From Asterochloris sp. CNOR1 (Eukaryota; Chlorophyta; Trebouxiophyceae; Trebouxiales; Trebouxiaceae), in assembly GCA_963969365.1 (NCBI GenBank), contig OZ017747.1, forward strand, positions 3,906,001 through 3,970,000: 64,000 nucleotides of DNA. The letters are read 5' to 3'. Shown here one piece after another: positions 22,300 through 33,800 of this stretch. The stretch's first letter is position 1. Each line of letters opens with the position of its first letter. The notes under the pieces are model-generated. The model was not told the DNA's origin. It was given only the letters and a program-made list of their open reading frames with translations, and did no database searches. Position numbers and translations under genes: made by a program.

Positions 22300-25023
22300 A
22301 TGATGCTTGGCAGAAGGATTGCCATGGCTGTCTTTAGCTCAGTGGAAATGTCTGCTGCGCCCACCAACCATGCTGCCCCATCCAATGGAGGCGGATTCCA
22401 AACCAGAGCAGATGCCATGTTTGCAGCTCTGGATGCAGCAAAGCCAGGGCAGCAGGACAGCAACATCTCTTGGCAGCTAAGCAAGACCCAAGTCTTCAGG
22501 TGAGCATGCCAGGTGTCTGCATGCACCCAGCTGACACATAGCTCCCTGAGCGCACACGCTGCCTGGCAGACTCATGAGCTTGCCCAGCTTGCTCTGGTGT
22601 GTGCTGCAGGCCAGGCAAGGAGGCTGGGGACAGCAGCGATGACGAGGCACCTGCCCCCACAGCAGAGGCGGGCTTGCAGGAGTACCTGCCTGGCAGCCTG
22701 GTGGACCTGGAGGGGACTGACATTGTGGCAGAGGATGGCACCATCATGCAGCCCAGCGCAGCCTTCTGCCGGTGAGTGGATGCGACTGGCCTGATGTCAC
22801 CTTGAGGCGTCGGGATCTGCTTCATTTCAACTTAGCTGGTTGGACTGGTGCATGCTATGCTGTGCTGTCTGTCATGAGCTTGTTGAGTCATGTAGCCCTG
22901 TTCCGAGTATGGCAGTGACATAGAAAGAGCACAGCATGCAGGCAGGATGCTGCATCGCTGCCTTCACTCAGCCTGTCAGGGCCACACTTGGCTGGCTGCC
23001 GCTCAGCAGCTGGCACTCTGCATTCATGAGGCAGCCGAGCATGCAGGCAGGCTGACTCACTTGGTGAGGGCAGCTTCATCCGTCTGCAGGGCGCTGGATG
23101 ACGAGGGAGAGTATGATGCAGCTGATGCACTGGCTGGGCAGACGCTGCACACTGCAGGCAGCGTTGACCTCAAGCCCCACAGGCAGACAGAGGTGGGGCA
23201 GTTTGTTGGCCTCATTCCATGTCAGTGGCCCTTCTGTGGTGCCAGTGCTCCTCTTCTACCTGCACCAGGCCTCAAACTGTGTGCAGGTGCCCTGTTGGAC
23301 CTTTGGCACCCTCACTGTCAAAGGCTGCATGTGGTGGGGCACTCTGCTGCAGTTGAATGGGCAACACGAATTTACCGCTGCCCTCTTGAGAGTCATGTCT
23401 GCCGACGTTCAAGGGCAGAGAGCGCAGTCCAACGAACAGGCTTCCAGCTCGCAACAACTTGCCCTGCAGGTCCTTGACGACAATATCTGGGAGCAGAGGG
23501 CGCAGTCCCACCAACAGGCTTCCAGCTCACGGCCCGACCTGCCTGCTGACATGGAGACAGATGCAGTGCTGCCAGCTCCTCGATCCCAGCAGCCACAGCG
23601 AACTCTTGAGGCAGCGCACTCCCAGCAGCTGCTGAGTGCACCTGCAGAGTTTGTTTCAGGGCGCATCATGGAGGCACCTAGTGATAGGCGGGCTGTGGCA
23701 CCTGCAGAGCAACCCAGCAAGCGGGCGCGGTTCAGCGCTCCCACGCAGCGGTCGCCCAGGTGGGACAGGGCTGTCTGCGTGAGTTGGTCCTCCTCAAGCG
23801 GGCGCTCAGCAGCTGCCAACAAACGCCTTAGTGCAGCCGCGGCATGGCGAGACGTTGTGTGTGTTGTCTCCCTCTCACAGCCTACTGTACTCCCACAGCC
23901 TACCGGGGGCAGCCGCCGCGGGGGCAGGCAGGAGACGCCGCTCTTGCGAGCCTTCTGAATGCATGCTGCTGTGGTGTGCTGTCCAATGCACAGCAGCCAG
24001 CCTGGCTTCTTGGTGCTGCACTGCATTGAGGTGCCAGTAGATGCCCACGCCATGCTGTGCGCTGCTTGCTGCCCTCAGACGCATGATCATCAGGGCAGGC
24101 GTGGGTGTAGGGCTGGTCACCTCAAGGTGGCAGCAGTTGTAGACTCTTTATGGCACTGCTTGTGCAGGCCTTCCAAGGTGCCTGACCATGTGAAGAACCC
24201 GTCCAGGTACACCTGCTATGTGCTGGACGAGCCCATCACTGTCGGCAGCGGTGACAGGCAGACAGGCGTCGAGCAGGCCGAGCTCGAGCAGGTCAGCCCG
24301 GTGGCTCTCATCTCTGTTGCTGCTGGCATGCACCAGGAGGTGATGCTGGATGGCGGGCGCTGTGCCATCAAGGCTCCGAGCAGTGCTTCAGGACCCCAGC
24401 TGCAGCCTAGTTTCAGTACAGCCAGGCTTGATGTGCCATGCAACCCTGAGGCTCAGGGCAACACTGCAAGTCCCAGCCGCTGCCTCAATGTATTGCAGAT
24501 AAACTCACATGCTGTCTGGCCTACCCCCTGCAGCCTTGTTTCAGTACAGCCAGACTTAGGCTCAGGGAAATACTTCAAGTCCCCAGCCGCCGCCTCAATG
24601 TGGTGCAGGTGGACTGACATGCTGTCTGGCCTGCCCCCTGCAGGCCGCCAGGAGCGCCATGTCGGCAGCCCAGGCGCAGCAGCAGGCTCAGATGGCTGCT
24701 GACGAGTCTGCCCTCGAGGTGCCCGCGTTTGGGGAGGGCATCGAGTTCCGGCCCAGGGCAAAGCCGCGCTCCAGCGAGCAGCACAGCCGGCAGCCAGGCA
24801 GCACACCTCTGTCCACCACCACTGCTGAGGATGACAGTTTGGAGGCTGAGGTGAGAGCTTGGGCTCCCCTGGCAGACTTCTACGGCAGGCAAATCTCATC
24901 TCTGCAGTTCTGATTTCTCAGGTTTTTTGGCTTCTGTTGCAGGGTGAGAGCCCTATTGCAAAAACTGCAGCCCCACCCAGGAGGCGCCAGATGAGAGTTC
25001 GCGTCACTTCAGAAGAGGTCTGA
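22300..25023 (+). CDS. TSSC4-like protein (candidate U5 snRNP assembly factor)
   Basis: Seven exons (22300-22499, 22610-22771, 23090-23192, 23287-23759, 24168-24291, 24644-24850, 24943-25023) close in phase to 449 residues. Mostly low-complexity: acidic N-terminal part (DSSDDEAPAPT), Gln/Ser-rich centre with a duplicated segment, and a basic C-terminus (PPRRRQMRVRV). The only conserved-looking block is SKVPDHVKNPSRYTCYVLDE, which resembles the VPD-V-x-P-x-(K/R)(W/Y)T-Y-L signature of TSSC4, a chaperone of U5/tri-snRNP assembly in animals. The assignment rests on that motif alone. The first codon could be either ATG at 22300/22303 or the later MSAAPT. Head-to-head with PRPP synthetase; tail-to-tail with eIF2-alpha. 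Confidence 0.5.
23415..23535 (+). repeat. In-frame coding duplication in the TSSC4-like gene
   Basis: QRAQSNEQASSSQQ is repeated about 78 bases later as QRAQSHQQASSSRP, both inside the long fourth exon. At DNA level the shared core is GCGCAGTCCnACnAACAGG followed by CTTCCAGCTC. Confidence 0.85.
24406..24643 (+). repeat. Acceptor-to-acceptor tandem duplication in TSSC4-like intron 5
   Basis: Two units (24406-24533 and 24534-24643) start after CTGCAG with CCTnGTTTCAGTACAGCCAG and end in ATGCTGTCTGGCCTnCC followed by CCCTGCAG. The second unit's end is the acceptor of the functional exon 6. The shared middle includes CCAGCCGCnGCCTCAATGT. Confidence 0.9.
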
Positions 25024-25315
25024 CGGTGCTTCAGCAAGTCCCTGCCTGAGTCTGTATCTAAACTCTTCTGTCATTGACTTTTGTACTAATTTCTACTGGA
25101 CCACTGACTTGGTGCTTGAAGACCAACTTGAACATCATGCATGTATGAGTTATTTCTAGGCATGCAATCATGAGGAAGTGTTGTTCCAGCGCATGAATTA
25201 AATGGGGTCTACCACAAGAACAGAAAGGGGACAGAGCCACACCAGCACAGCAGAGCATATCGCATCAGGTGCACACTGTGAAGCCACAGCAGCGCTTGGT
25301 GCCCACGCATGAGGG

Positions 25316-28300
25316 TCATACTGTGAGCCCAGTGGGTGCCTCGACATCAATGTCGCCCATACCCTCCTCAAAGTCCTCCTCACTGTCTGTGTCACCAGCC
25401 ACCTCCTTGTTCTTTGCTTCTAGCTCAGTCATCTGCAGGACAGCAAGCAGGCGCTTGCGTGGGGTTCTCAAAGCAAGTCCAGCAAGGACAACTTCCATGG
25501 CATCGATGTGGCAACAGCACTGATGCTTGTGAGCTGCTGCATGCAGACAGGCCCGGACGGCACAAAGCACTGCAGATGCTGTTTCAACACAAGATTGCGG
25601 TGATGCTATGCAGCACGGACGCCAAGACAGCATGTTGTGCTGCGTGCGCCAGCGCCCACCTGTGTCAGCAGCAGCAGGGCCTGCCTCTCAGTGCCAGACC
25701 CGACAGTCAGAGCACACCAGCCCGCTCACCATGCCATGAGGCTTGCAAAACCCAACTGAGACAGACAAAGACGTCTGGAGGGCTCACAGGGCATCAGACC
25801 ATCATTTGTGAGCAACAGCAGATGCTCGCATCCAGCAGACGAAATCTGAGTCCCTACTTCAGCAGTACATATGTGAAGTCAAAACCTGTGCGGCACCCAT
25901 GCAGCCCACCTGTGTCTGCAGAAGGAGGTCGTCCCGCTCGCTAACAGTGCGGGGAGCCTCCTTGACCTTGAAGGCCCCCTTCCGCTGGACCAGCGCTGCC
26001 TGGCACAGCTCGATGGCCTGATTCAGCACCTCTATGCCCTTGTTCTTGTCCAGTGTGCTGGTGGTCAGCACGTACAGGGGCGGGGCCACCAGCTTGACCT
26101 TCACTGGGCAGTCGTCAGTGCTGGCTGTCTGAGCCGTCCGCATGGCTTCCTGCGTTGCACAGAAGATGCACTTTGAGGGTGTGAGGCGCATGTGATCGGA
26201 TTCTGAGTCCTCTGCGTGGCTTGCTGCTGGGACAGATGAGCAGCTGTGTGGGCTGTCAAATTGCCTTCCTGCAGGTGGGCAGGGCATGTACTTTTGAGCA
26301 GCCTTTTCAGTCCCCAGCATGGGGGGACGCCCTGCTGGGCATGGCTTCTTGCTGGACGGCAGGGTGCAGACAGCCAGTAAGACCCCATGGCAGCTCCTGC
26401 AGCCACCACATCAATGCTGGCTGCTTGAGTCGGCCAGTTGAGTTCCCGCGGGGCAGGGAGGACGGCCAAGGTGAGCAGCTTATGACATCGACTGCACGAC
26501 ATCTTGCTGGACCAGATGAGGGGGCTGTGAAAGGAAGTCTCTCCGCTTGGCTTCCTGCAGGGAGGGCAGGTGCACGCAAGTGGAGATTCAAGGCTGGAGG
26601 GCATCCAGGTGGTCACTCCTGCCTGTGCTGCCGTGAGGCCTCTGCTGCTCAGCCAGGGATTTGGCGGGGAGTCCTGCCACCAAGCTGTGATCTGATCGTT
26701 GGCAGCAGGTGGCAAAGTTCTGCAAGGCAACCTCCAGAAGATGAGGTGCAGCAGCATTCGCAGACAGAACCACAAGTAGGGGCAGCGACCATGCTGACCT
26801 GGATGTGCAGGACGCCATCATAGGCATAACACGTCATGTCGACGTCCGCCCTGATTTTGAGGGGCTGTGGCGTCAACCTGCGTTTGATGTTCTTCATGAG
26901 GGCCTCCCGCACATCGTCAGTGAGCACAGCAATGGGCTCGCCCCCATTGACTTCCTGCAGGGCAGGGGCTGCTCATGCAGCAGCAGTGTGCCAGACATGC
27001 AAGCAGTGTCAGGCAGCAGATGTCCTCAATAGCGCTGCTGAACAGGGGTCTTACTTCTGCTGGCAGCCAGCAAGCACTGAAACCAGCTAGCACCAAGCAA
27101 CACTGGCCGCCTTGAAACAAACACATGCCCGTTGAGCCAGTTGACAGACAGTACATACTGGTGCCAACGGCAGTGGTGGGCTCCAGCAAGTAAGGCAGCA
27201 GCAGCTCCTGCCCACCTGGAGCTTTGCAAAGAGGGGCTCAGGGTCCTGCGACATGACCTTAAAGGCCTCAAAGGCGTGCCCATACAGCTTGTATAGGGGC
27301 CATGCAATTTTTGAGTACAGCTCCTCCAGGTTCTGCCCTGTGGTCTCCGCCACGTGGCGCATGATGCTGTGCACCATCTTGCTGCGATTGAAGCGCTCCT
27401 CGCAGGCCTGCAAGGCGACTAAGGCTTGTGAGCTTCGTACTTGCTGCCAAGTGGTGCATTGGCCCTGAGGCTGGCCCCGCAGGCCACCATGCATCAGGCA
27501 TAACTGGTGTTCAGATTGCAGCGACAAAGCTGCTCCTGGCAGGCCTGCAGGGCAGGAGAGGTAGGTGAGCTGGGTGCCTGCTGCTGTGTTTGTGCAAAGT
27601 GACCGAGGCTGGCCTGCAGGCAGCGATGCAGATCCTCACACCATCGCTCTGTGTTGAGCTATGGCCCCAGCTAGTGCTCCTGGCAGGCCTGCGAAGTGCG
27701 TGCCAACCTTCATGGCGCTTGTGGTGATGCCTTGAGCAGCACAGCGGGCCGACAGTGCTGCACACTGAACCCCAGCATGCTGCCCTTAGAACAAGCCGGT
27801 GCCACCATGCAGCAGAACAGGTGTTTCCAGGGCATGCATGCCTTGCAGACTGTGCTTGTGTGGGTCACTTGCATTCCACAGCTGAGCCCCACCCACATGT
27901 TCCACACAGCAGGCTTCTGTGAGGAGCGAACCTGCTCAAAATGCTGGACGGGCTTGTGCTACGCAAAGCATGCCTACTCCTGCCGCTTGGGAAGCGGTTG
28001 GTGCGCAGATGGGTATCGCAACATTGCACTTGCCTGGATGTCCTCAGCACCCACTCGCCTCTTGGACAAGTCAATGTAACCCTTCTCCTTGTCCACCCTC
28101 AGCACCATCACAGGCTCCTGGCGCCCCACCTGCAGGCCAGGTTCCAGCGCAGATCAGCCTATGGCAGCTCAGGGGCGGCACCTCAGCTCCAGAGCCGCTG
28201 CCACTTGCTTGTGACATCCTGGTGGCTTCGATCCTGCAAGGAGGCTACTAGCGACAGTGCATCTCAGAGTGCCGTACTGTAAGCTGTGTGATTGCTGCCA

Positions 28301-28623
28301 GTGCTTGGTGTAGCCGCTGCACCTTAATGAGCTTGGTGATGGACCTGATACGCCTCCGAGAAAGCTCAGAGAGCAGGATCATGCCCTCGATGCCATTGTA
28401 CTCCAGCAGGCTGACATAGGCGCCCATCTCTGCGATGGACTTGACCTGCAGCATTGTGCACAAAAATGTCGAGGTACTTTTGTCCTCATCAGCATCCGTT
28501 GGGGCAGCCTTTTGTCAACACGGAGCTGCACAATCACTTATGGGGTTGGCTCACCTGGACCATAACAACATGATCCACCTCTGGGTACTTGCTCTCATAC
28601 ATTCTGGTGTCTTGGTGAGCCAT
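25316..28623 (-). CDS. EIF2A: Translation initiation factor eIF2 subunit alpha
   Basis: Regulatory subunit of the eIF2 ternary complex that delivers initiator tRNA in the cytosol. Seven exons: 28623-28555, 28445-28323, 28129-28034, 27407-27216, 26954-26799, 26149-25910 and 25432-25316, 330 residues. An N-terminal S1/OB domain carries [20 protein letters not shown] and the kinase target loop [15 protein letters not shown], with Ser at residue 52, the position of the conserved phospho-serine 51. Next come [13 protein letters not shown], the helical domain ([29 protein letters not shown]) and the alpha/beta domain [15 protein letters not shown]. The tail is acidic ([14 protein letters not shown]). 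The intron after 28034 is GC-AG (CAG|GCAAGT). The same 626-base intron holds two echoes of the downstream exon head. Head-to-head with PsbW. Confidence 0.96.
27514..27688 (-). repeat. Two exon-head echoes in eIF2-alpha intron 3
   Basis: True exon head on the minus strand: CTTGCAG|GCCTGCGAGGAGCGCTTC. Echo 1 (head at 27544): CCTGCAG|GCCTGCCAGGAGCAGC and on through TTTGTCGC. Echo 2 (head at 27688): TTCGCAG|GCCTGCCAGGAGCACTA. Spacings are 137 and 144 bases. Echo 1 still aligns over about 33 bases. Confidence 0.85.
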
Positions 28624-28858
28624 GATGGCTGGCTAGATAGGCCTGCTCGGCAGTCCTGTGGAAGCTGGCCTTCTCAATGCAGAACAGATGCTTCTTGTTA
28701 GAGCTTCCAACTGAGATCGAGTCCTGAGGAAGGCTCCTGCACAGCTCAGTGACACCGCTGGCTGCTGGCTAGGTCAAGGGTTCCACTTTTTCTTCGCTAT
28801 CAGCTGCAAATCTCAACGCTCCTCAGATCAGCAGGTCTCTTGCCAGTCAGCCGCCGTC
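28624..28858. promoter_or_regulatory. Putative bidirectional promoter, eIF2-alpha / PsbW
   Basis: 235 bases between divergent start codons of a translation factor and a photosystem gene. Assignment is from arrangement only. Confidence 0.35.
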
Positions 28859-29456
28859 ATGCAGGCAGTGTGCTCAACCTCCGCATCCTGCGTCCGGCCT
28901 GTGGCTGTGGCCAAGGGTAAGCGTGTTTGGTGGACTGGGCATGCAGCCTTGCGAGGCCCCTTGCTGACCCCGCTTATCTGCTCTTCCTGCAGCCCGCACA
29001 GCGGCCAGGCCCGCGGTGTGTCACGCTCAGCAGGTCCGCAAGGTGGCTCAGGCAGCCAAGGCAGCCGCAATCTCCCTGCCTGCCCTGGTGGCAGCACACC
29101 CAGCACTTGCCCTGGTGAGCTGCCAATGGTCTGGCGTCATCCTGGGCCAGTGGAGGCCTGTGGTGCCAGCAATGCTGTTTTGCAGCAGACTTCAGATCCT
29201 GGCCCTGCAGCCAGGCTGGATCCAATGAGGCTGGATCCAATGTGGGTATCGCAAAAGGCAAACTTTGTATTTAGCAGCATCTGCCTTGCAGGTTGATGAC
29301 AGGCTTGGCGGTGAGGGCACAGGCAAGATCCTGGGCATTGGTGGCGCTGAGGGATGGGCCATTATTGGTGCCTTTGCCGCCACGTGGGCAATCTTCTATG
29401 CCTCAACACGGGAGCTGGGTGGCGACGCTGGCGATGACTCTGGCATGACCTTGTAA
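28859..29456 (+). CDS. PSBW: Photosystem II reaction-centre protein W, nuclear-encoded plastid precursor
   Basis: Small single-pass thylakoid subunit that stabilises the PSII-LHCII supercomplex. Three exons (28859-28916, 28993-29114, 29292-29456) give 114 residues. A bipartite targeting region comes first: Ser/Ala/Arg-rich stromal transit sequence, then a thylakoid-transfer hydrophobic stretch ISLPALVAAHPALALV. The mature part starts at DDRLGGEGTGK, with the family's D-R-GEGTG pattern, and has one helix GWAIIGAFAATWAIFYA and an acidic lumen- or stroma-exposed tail ending DDSGMTL. The length and acidic C-terminus match algal PsbW. The TAA stop overlaps a TGTAA sequence, the usual green-algal polyadenylation signal, though it may be coincidental there. 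Confidence 0.9.
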
Positions 29457-29872
29457 TTGCAGCCCCTGCACACCCTAGAGCCTCTCCACCCTCCCCGCAT
29501 GTATCCCCCCAATTTTGATGAGCCTTTTGTGGTTGGACGAGGCCACTGTGAATCACGAACACACTTTAGAAAATATTGATCTGGTCACCAGTTCTGGAAG
29601 TGTGCTGTCTTTGCCTGAGCATGGTCTCCTGGGGGCTGATGGCAGCAGACTGGAACAGCACAGACTGCTAGGCATGAGGCGTACTTGTGACAATGGTTTA
29701 TTGTGCTCAGTGTTGAGCGTAGCAGTGCTCCTGCCAGGTCAGTGGTGAAGCTGTGCACACTGTTCTAAGCGCTGGCAAGGCTGCGTGTGAGCTGCACCTC
29801 TGCTGAACCTCCCTGGACACCCCTGCTGGCAGGGCTTGCAGGTCAGAACGTGGTCTGTAGGCCTTGATATTC
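29457..29872. other. Intergenic, downstream of PsbW
   Basis: Presumed 3' untranslated and spacer sequence; no coding exon or repeat seen. Confidence 0.5.
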
Positions 29873-30160
29873 CTATGTAAGATGGTCAATGGTGGCAGTC
29901 CTGCCATCCTGCTGAGTGAGTGGTTGATGTGCAGTTTTGTGTAGCAACACCTCATCGCTGGCTGGTGCCTCAGCAGCCTCCCATAGCATTCCATTGCTGA
30001 CCCAGTCCTCTTGCCAGTTGTTCTTCAAGTTGGCGGCTGCACACTGTGTGCCTGCACTTGCCAGCTTGGCAACACAAGTCTGGACACTGCCTCTCCTGGG
30101 TACCACATTCCCTCCTTGGGCAGCTCTTGCAGAGGCCACTGTGTGCATGCGGGTGGCCAT
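29873..30160 (-). CDS. Hypothetical 95-residue protein with possible organelle transit peptide
   Basis: Unspliced open frame on the minus strand. The first 40 residues (MATRMHTVASARAAQ...VVPRRGSVQTCVAK) are rich in Ala, Arg, Ser and Val with no acidic residues, as expected for a plastid or mitochondrial transit peptide. The remainder is polar and acidic, containing NNWQEDWVSNGMLWEAAEA. I do not recognise the family. It fills an otherwise empty 1.4 kb between PsbW and the NDUFAF5-type gene, which mildly supports it. An intronless gene is unusual here, so a chance frame remains possible. Confidence 0.35.
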   Translation of the reverse strand: MATRMHTVASARAAQGGNVVPRRGSVQTCVAKLASAGTQCAAANLKNNWQEDWVSNGMLWEAAEAPASDEVLLHKTAHQPLTQQDGRTATIDHLT

Positions 30161-30843
30161 TAGTCTGGCCCTTTGTAAGATGGCCCTGCTGTGTGCACCA
30201 CCTGTCCTGGCATCTTAATCTGAAGAGCCAATGAGAGAGTGTGTATACTGGCAGTTGCCTGCAGGGTACATATGGCGCCTTGTTTGCCTGCTGCTCAGGG
30301 TCCAGCACCATGCCTTTTGTATTCTCATCAGGATGCCTCTCTCAGTTGCGCAGAGCTGGCGCCAGAGCCTGTTGCAAGTGTCTGCTGTATTCACTTGATG
30401 CCGACGTGATCATCTAGGTGAGGCAGGTGCAAGCTTTCTCACGTCTGACCTGCTTGCACGCACCTGATGTAACCCGCTTTGCCTCTGCTAAGCAAACCTT
30501 GCAACAGAGCTTGGCATGATGCACAGTCCACAAGCCTTGGTGACCTGCGTCTCTCAAAGAACCCTCTGTGACCCTCAGCTGTGCTTTGGCGTCAGCGCAA
30601 GGCATGGAAGGTGGCCCCTGGCGCGAACAGCTGCAGCTAAGTTAGCAATGGTCTACCTGTGTACCCTCTCACATAGGTATGCTAGAGTGCTCAGGAAGGG
30701 CTCTTTTCTACCAGCCAAACAGCACTTCGTTTTCAAATCACTGTAACGAGAGTGGGTCGTATGTTTGGACTTAGGTTGCAAACGCTGCATGAAGACTTCA
30801 TGCAGACAGGAGGCCAGATAGACATGCACGATAGTCATCTGTA
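30161..30843. other. Intergenic gap upstream of the NDUFAF5-type gene
   Basis: 683 bases with no supported exon, repeat or RNA gene. Expected to contain the promoter of the following plus-strand gene and possibly that of the small minus-strand frame. Confidence 0.45.
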
Positions 30844-33800
30844 ATGAGAAGAGCTCTGCATGCACTGCTGATCAAGCGAGGTCAGGGAACCGCCAGATCA
30901 TCACTGCCCTGTGGTCAACTGCTTCCATATCTGCGGGGGACTCTTGGATCAGCAAGCCAACAGCAATGCAACATCAGTTGCAGCCCCCATGTATGCGCTG
31001 TTGGCAGCAATGCAATTGACATATTTGACAGGAAGCTTAAGCAGGCCCACAGGGACCGAGCAGCCCGGCTGCAAGACAGCAATGATCCCCTGTTGGTGAG
31101 CACTGCTTGCAAGGGATCAGCCGTGTGCATGTCACCAGCTGGTCTGCCTGCGCGGACACCTTGCTGTGGCATGCATGCCTGGCTACTCATCCTGGTTGCT
31201 GACCCCTCTGCTGTGCAGGTCAGCGTGACTGAGCAGCTGCTGGACCGCCTTGAAGACGTGAAACGTACTTTTCCCACAGCAGTGATCCTTGGCGGGGCAG
31301 GTAAACCATGTTGCCCCTGCCAGGCAGCCCATATCCGGTCTGCTGCCGTATCGGCGATGCTTTGACGCAAGCAATGGTGCTGGTTGCCTTCGTACCCTGT
31401 CCTTGGACTTGCTGCTGCAGGGGAGCAAGTTGCTAGGGGCTTGGCGGGTGGTAGGGCTAGCATCCAGCGCCTGCTGCACCTGGACCTGTCTGCCAGCATG
31501 CTGGCGCGTGCGCAGCAGGCAGCAGGTGAGCGCACCTGGCCATGCGGCGTTCATGAGCAGCAGCCCAAGATAGCACCCAGTGGTCATCTTGGAGCAAGGG
31601 CGCAGCTTGGTCCTGGCTGCTTGAGCATCTGACGCCTTGAAGGGCATGCAGTGCTGCCCCTTGATGCTGCAAGGGCCTCTCACTGCTGCATGCCCCTTGC
31701 TTCAGTCTGCATCACTTGTGTGCTGGCATGGGGCCATTCTGCCTTGATGCCTGCCCTGCCCCTGCCTATCCCTGCATTCACACTAGCTGCTGACGGTTGA
31801 CAGCTGCACTGATCTGTGCCTGCATCCACTGGGGCAGGTCACGTCCCTTCTGCCACACCTTCTGCTAGCCCATCTTGCCCTGCCAGCAGGCCGCTGCGCT
31901 GACAGCTGCCCTGATCTGGCCCAGCGGGCGCCGTGCAGGCCGGTGCTGCCCTGCCCCCCACCACCTACGTCCAGGCAGATGAGGAGTACCTGCCCCTCAA
32001 GGAGAAGAGTGTTGACTGTAAGTCTTTGGCTGAATGCTGCACAAAGTCTGCTACGACAATGCATGCTCAGTCTGTCCTGTAGTTGACATGGCACTCCCTG
32101 CCATGCCTGCTGTAAAGCCACGCAGCTTGCATTCTGAGAGGAGGGGAGGAGCTTGCACCATGTTGCTGCTTGCTGTGCGTTCTCCCAAAGAGCAAAGCTC
32201 TGACGCAGGGACTGCAGCGAAGTTTGGCTGCTCAGCATGGATTGGAGTGTGCAGTTCCGGTTTGAGCATGAATGGTGGTGACTGCCATGCTATCTGCCAT
32301 GCTAGCGGTCATGCTTGCCGTTCCTAAATTGCCTGCAGGGCCACTGGGGTGCTGGTGTGGCTGAGTGTTCTGAGCCAGCATGCTCAGCTATTCAGGTGCA
32401 GTGTACCGACCCTGTTCCTTCCTGCCTGTGCAGTGATCATCAGCTGTCTGGGGCTGCACTGGGTGAACGACCTCCCGGTGAGCTACACTGCGCTTGCCCA
32501 GGGCTCTTCACACAAGCTGCCCCCATTGCACAGCAGCACAGCCAGTAGGTGCTTGTAGCCTGCACACAGGGCTTCCCTATGCTGGTCGGCGACGCAAACA
32601 ATTGCCGCATGACTGTAAGGGGGGAAGTAGAGCAAGCATGCATGAGGGGCTGCCGAACAACGTCCTGCCGCGGAATTCCAGCGCAGGGGGCTACAGGCGG
32701 CCGCACACTTTGTGCAGCTGGCAGCACACCAGGCAGCCGCCAGGCAAGGCAAATGCAGGCATGCCACTCGGCTGCAACTCCAGGAGTCCATGCCGGCCCA
32801 CAGCCTACCAGGCAACACTGCTGCCTGCCGTCAACAGCAGCTGGCAAGGCTCTGTTGTGTAAGAAGCGCTGGCACATGCCCTTGCGGCATTTGGCTCTGG
32901 CTTGACCTATCTTCACGATGTACCACTCTATGTCCTCCCTGCCAGAACCGGCTGTAGCCCCATCTGCGGGCTCATGCAGAGCATCACGCACCGCCCCTTG
33001 TGTTGTCCTGCAGGGTGCCCTGGTCCAGTGTCGGCGGGCTCTCAAGCCGGACGGGTTGCTGCTGGCCGTCATGTTTGGAGGCGACACGCTGCATGAGCTG
33101 CGGGTGGCTGTGGCTGCTGCAGAGGAGGCTGTGGAGGGCGGCATCTCACAGCGGGTCTCCCCGCTGGCTCAGGTGAACAGCACATCAGGCTGGCAGTACA
33201 CCAGGCTGCTCAGGCCAGACGGTGCACAACCAGAACTGTGCCAAGCTTGCCAGGCCTGCTGGCAGGAAGTGGCAGGACTGCCGTGGCTCGGGAGATGCAA
33301 TGTGTGCACAATCAAGCATGTGGGAACGGCAGGTGCGCTGTCGGCTGCCTGGCAGTAGGCATCAAAGCTGCACTCTGGTGATACCACTCCTTCCAGCCGA
33401 TCCAGGAAGTCACTCGGTATGGACTTTGACTCTGTGCGAGCTGCAGGTGGCTGATGCTGGTTCCTTACTGACAGCAGCCGGCTTCAACATCCCCTCTGTA
33501 GACCTGGGGGACTGGCAGGTACATTACAAGGACTTCCAGCAGTTGACCGGCCACCTCAGGTGGGGTGCCTGGTTTTGTAACAGACACTTGAAGGTCTCTG
33601 GACTTCTGATGCTGCATGGGTAGGGCAGTGATCATGCTTTTGATTCAAGAAGCTGCTTCCTGTCACCTTGAATGTATTAGCCAAATGTAGCGACCCATTA
33701 TGAAAGAGAGCTTGCTTCTGCCGGAGCCAGACCACTCACCCCACAGAGCCAATCAGTGCTTGCCTGATGCACAACAGCTTGGTCAGCACTCAATGTTGTG

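Noticed and set aside
25336-25944. 202-codon plus-strand frame opposite eIF2-alpha
   Set aside because: Low-complexity Cys/Ser/His-rich shadow frame overlapping conserved minus-strand exons.
29115-29291. Duplicated GGCTGGATCCAATG in the PsbW intron as an exon echo
   Set aside because: A 14-base direct repeat without an acceptor and unrelated to the next exon's head.
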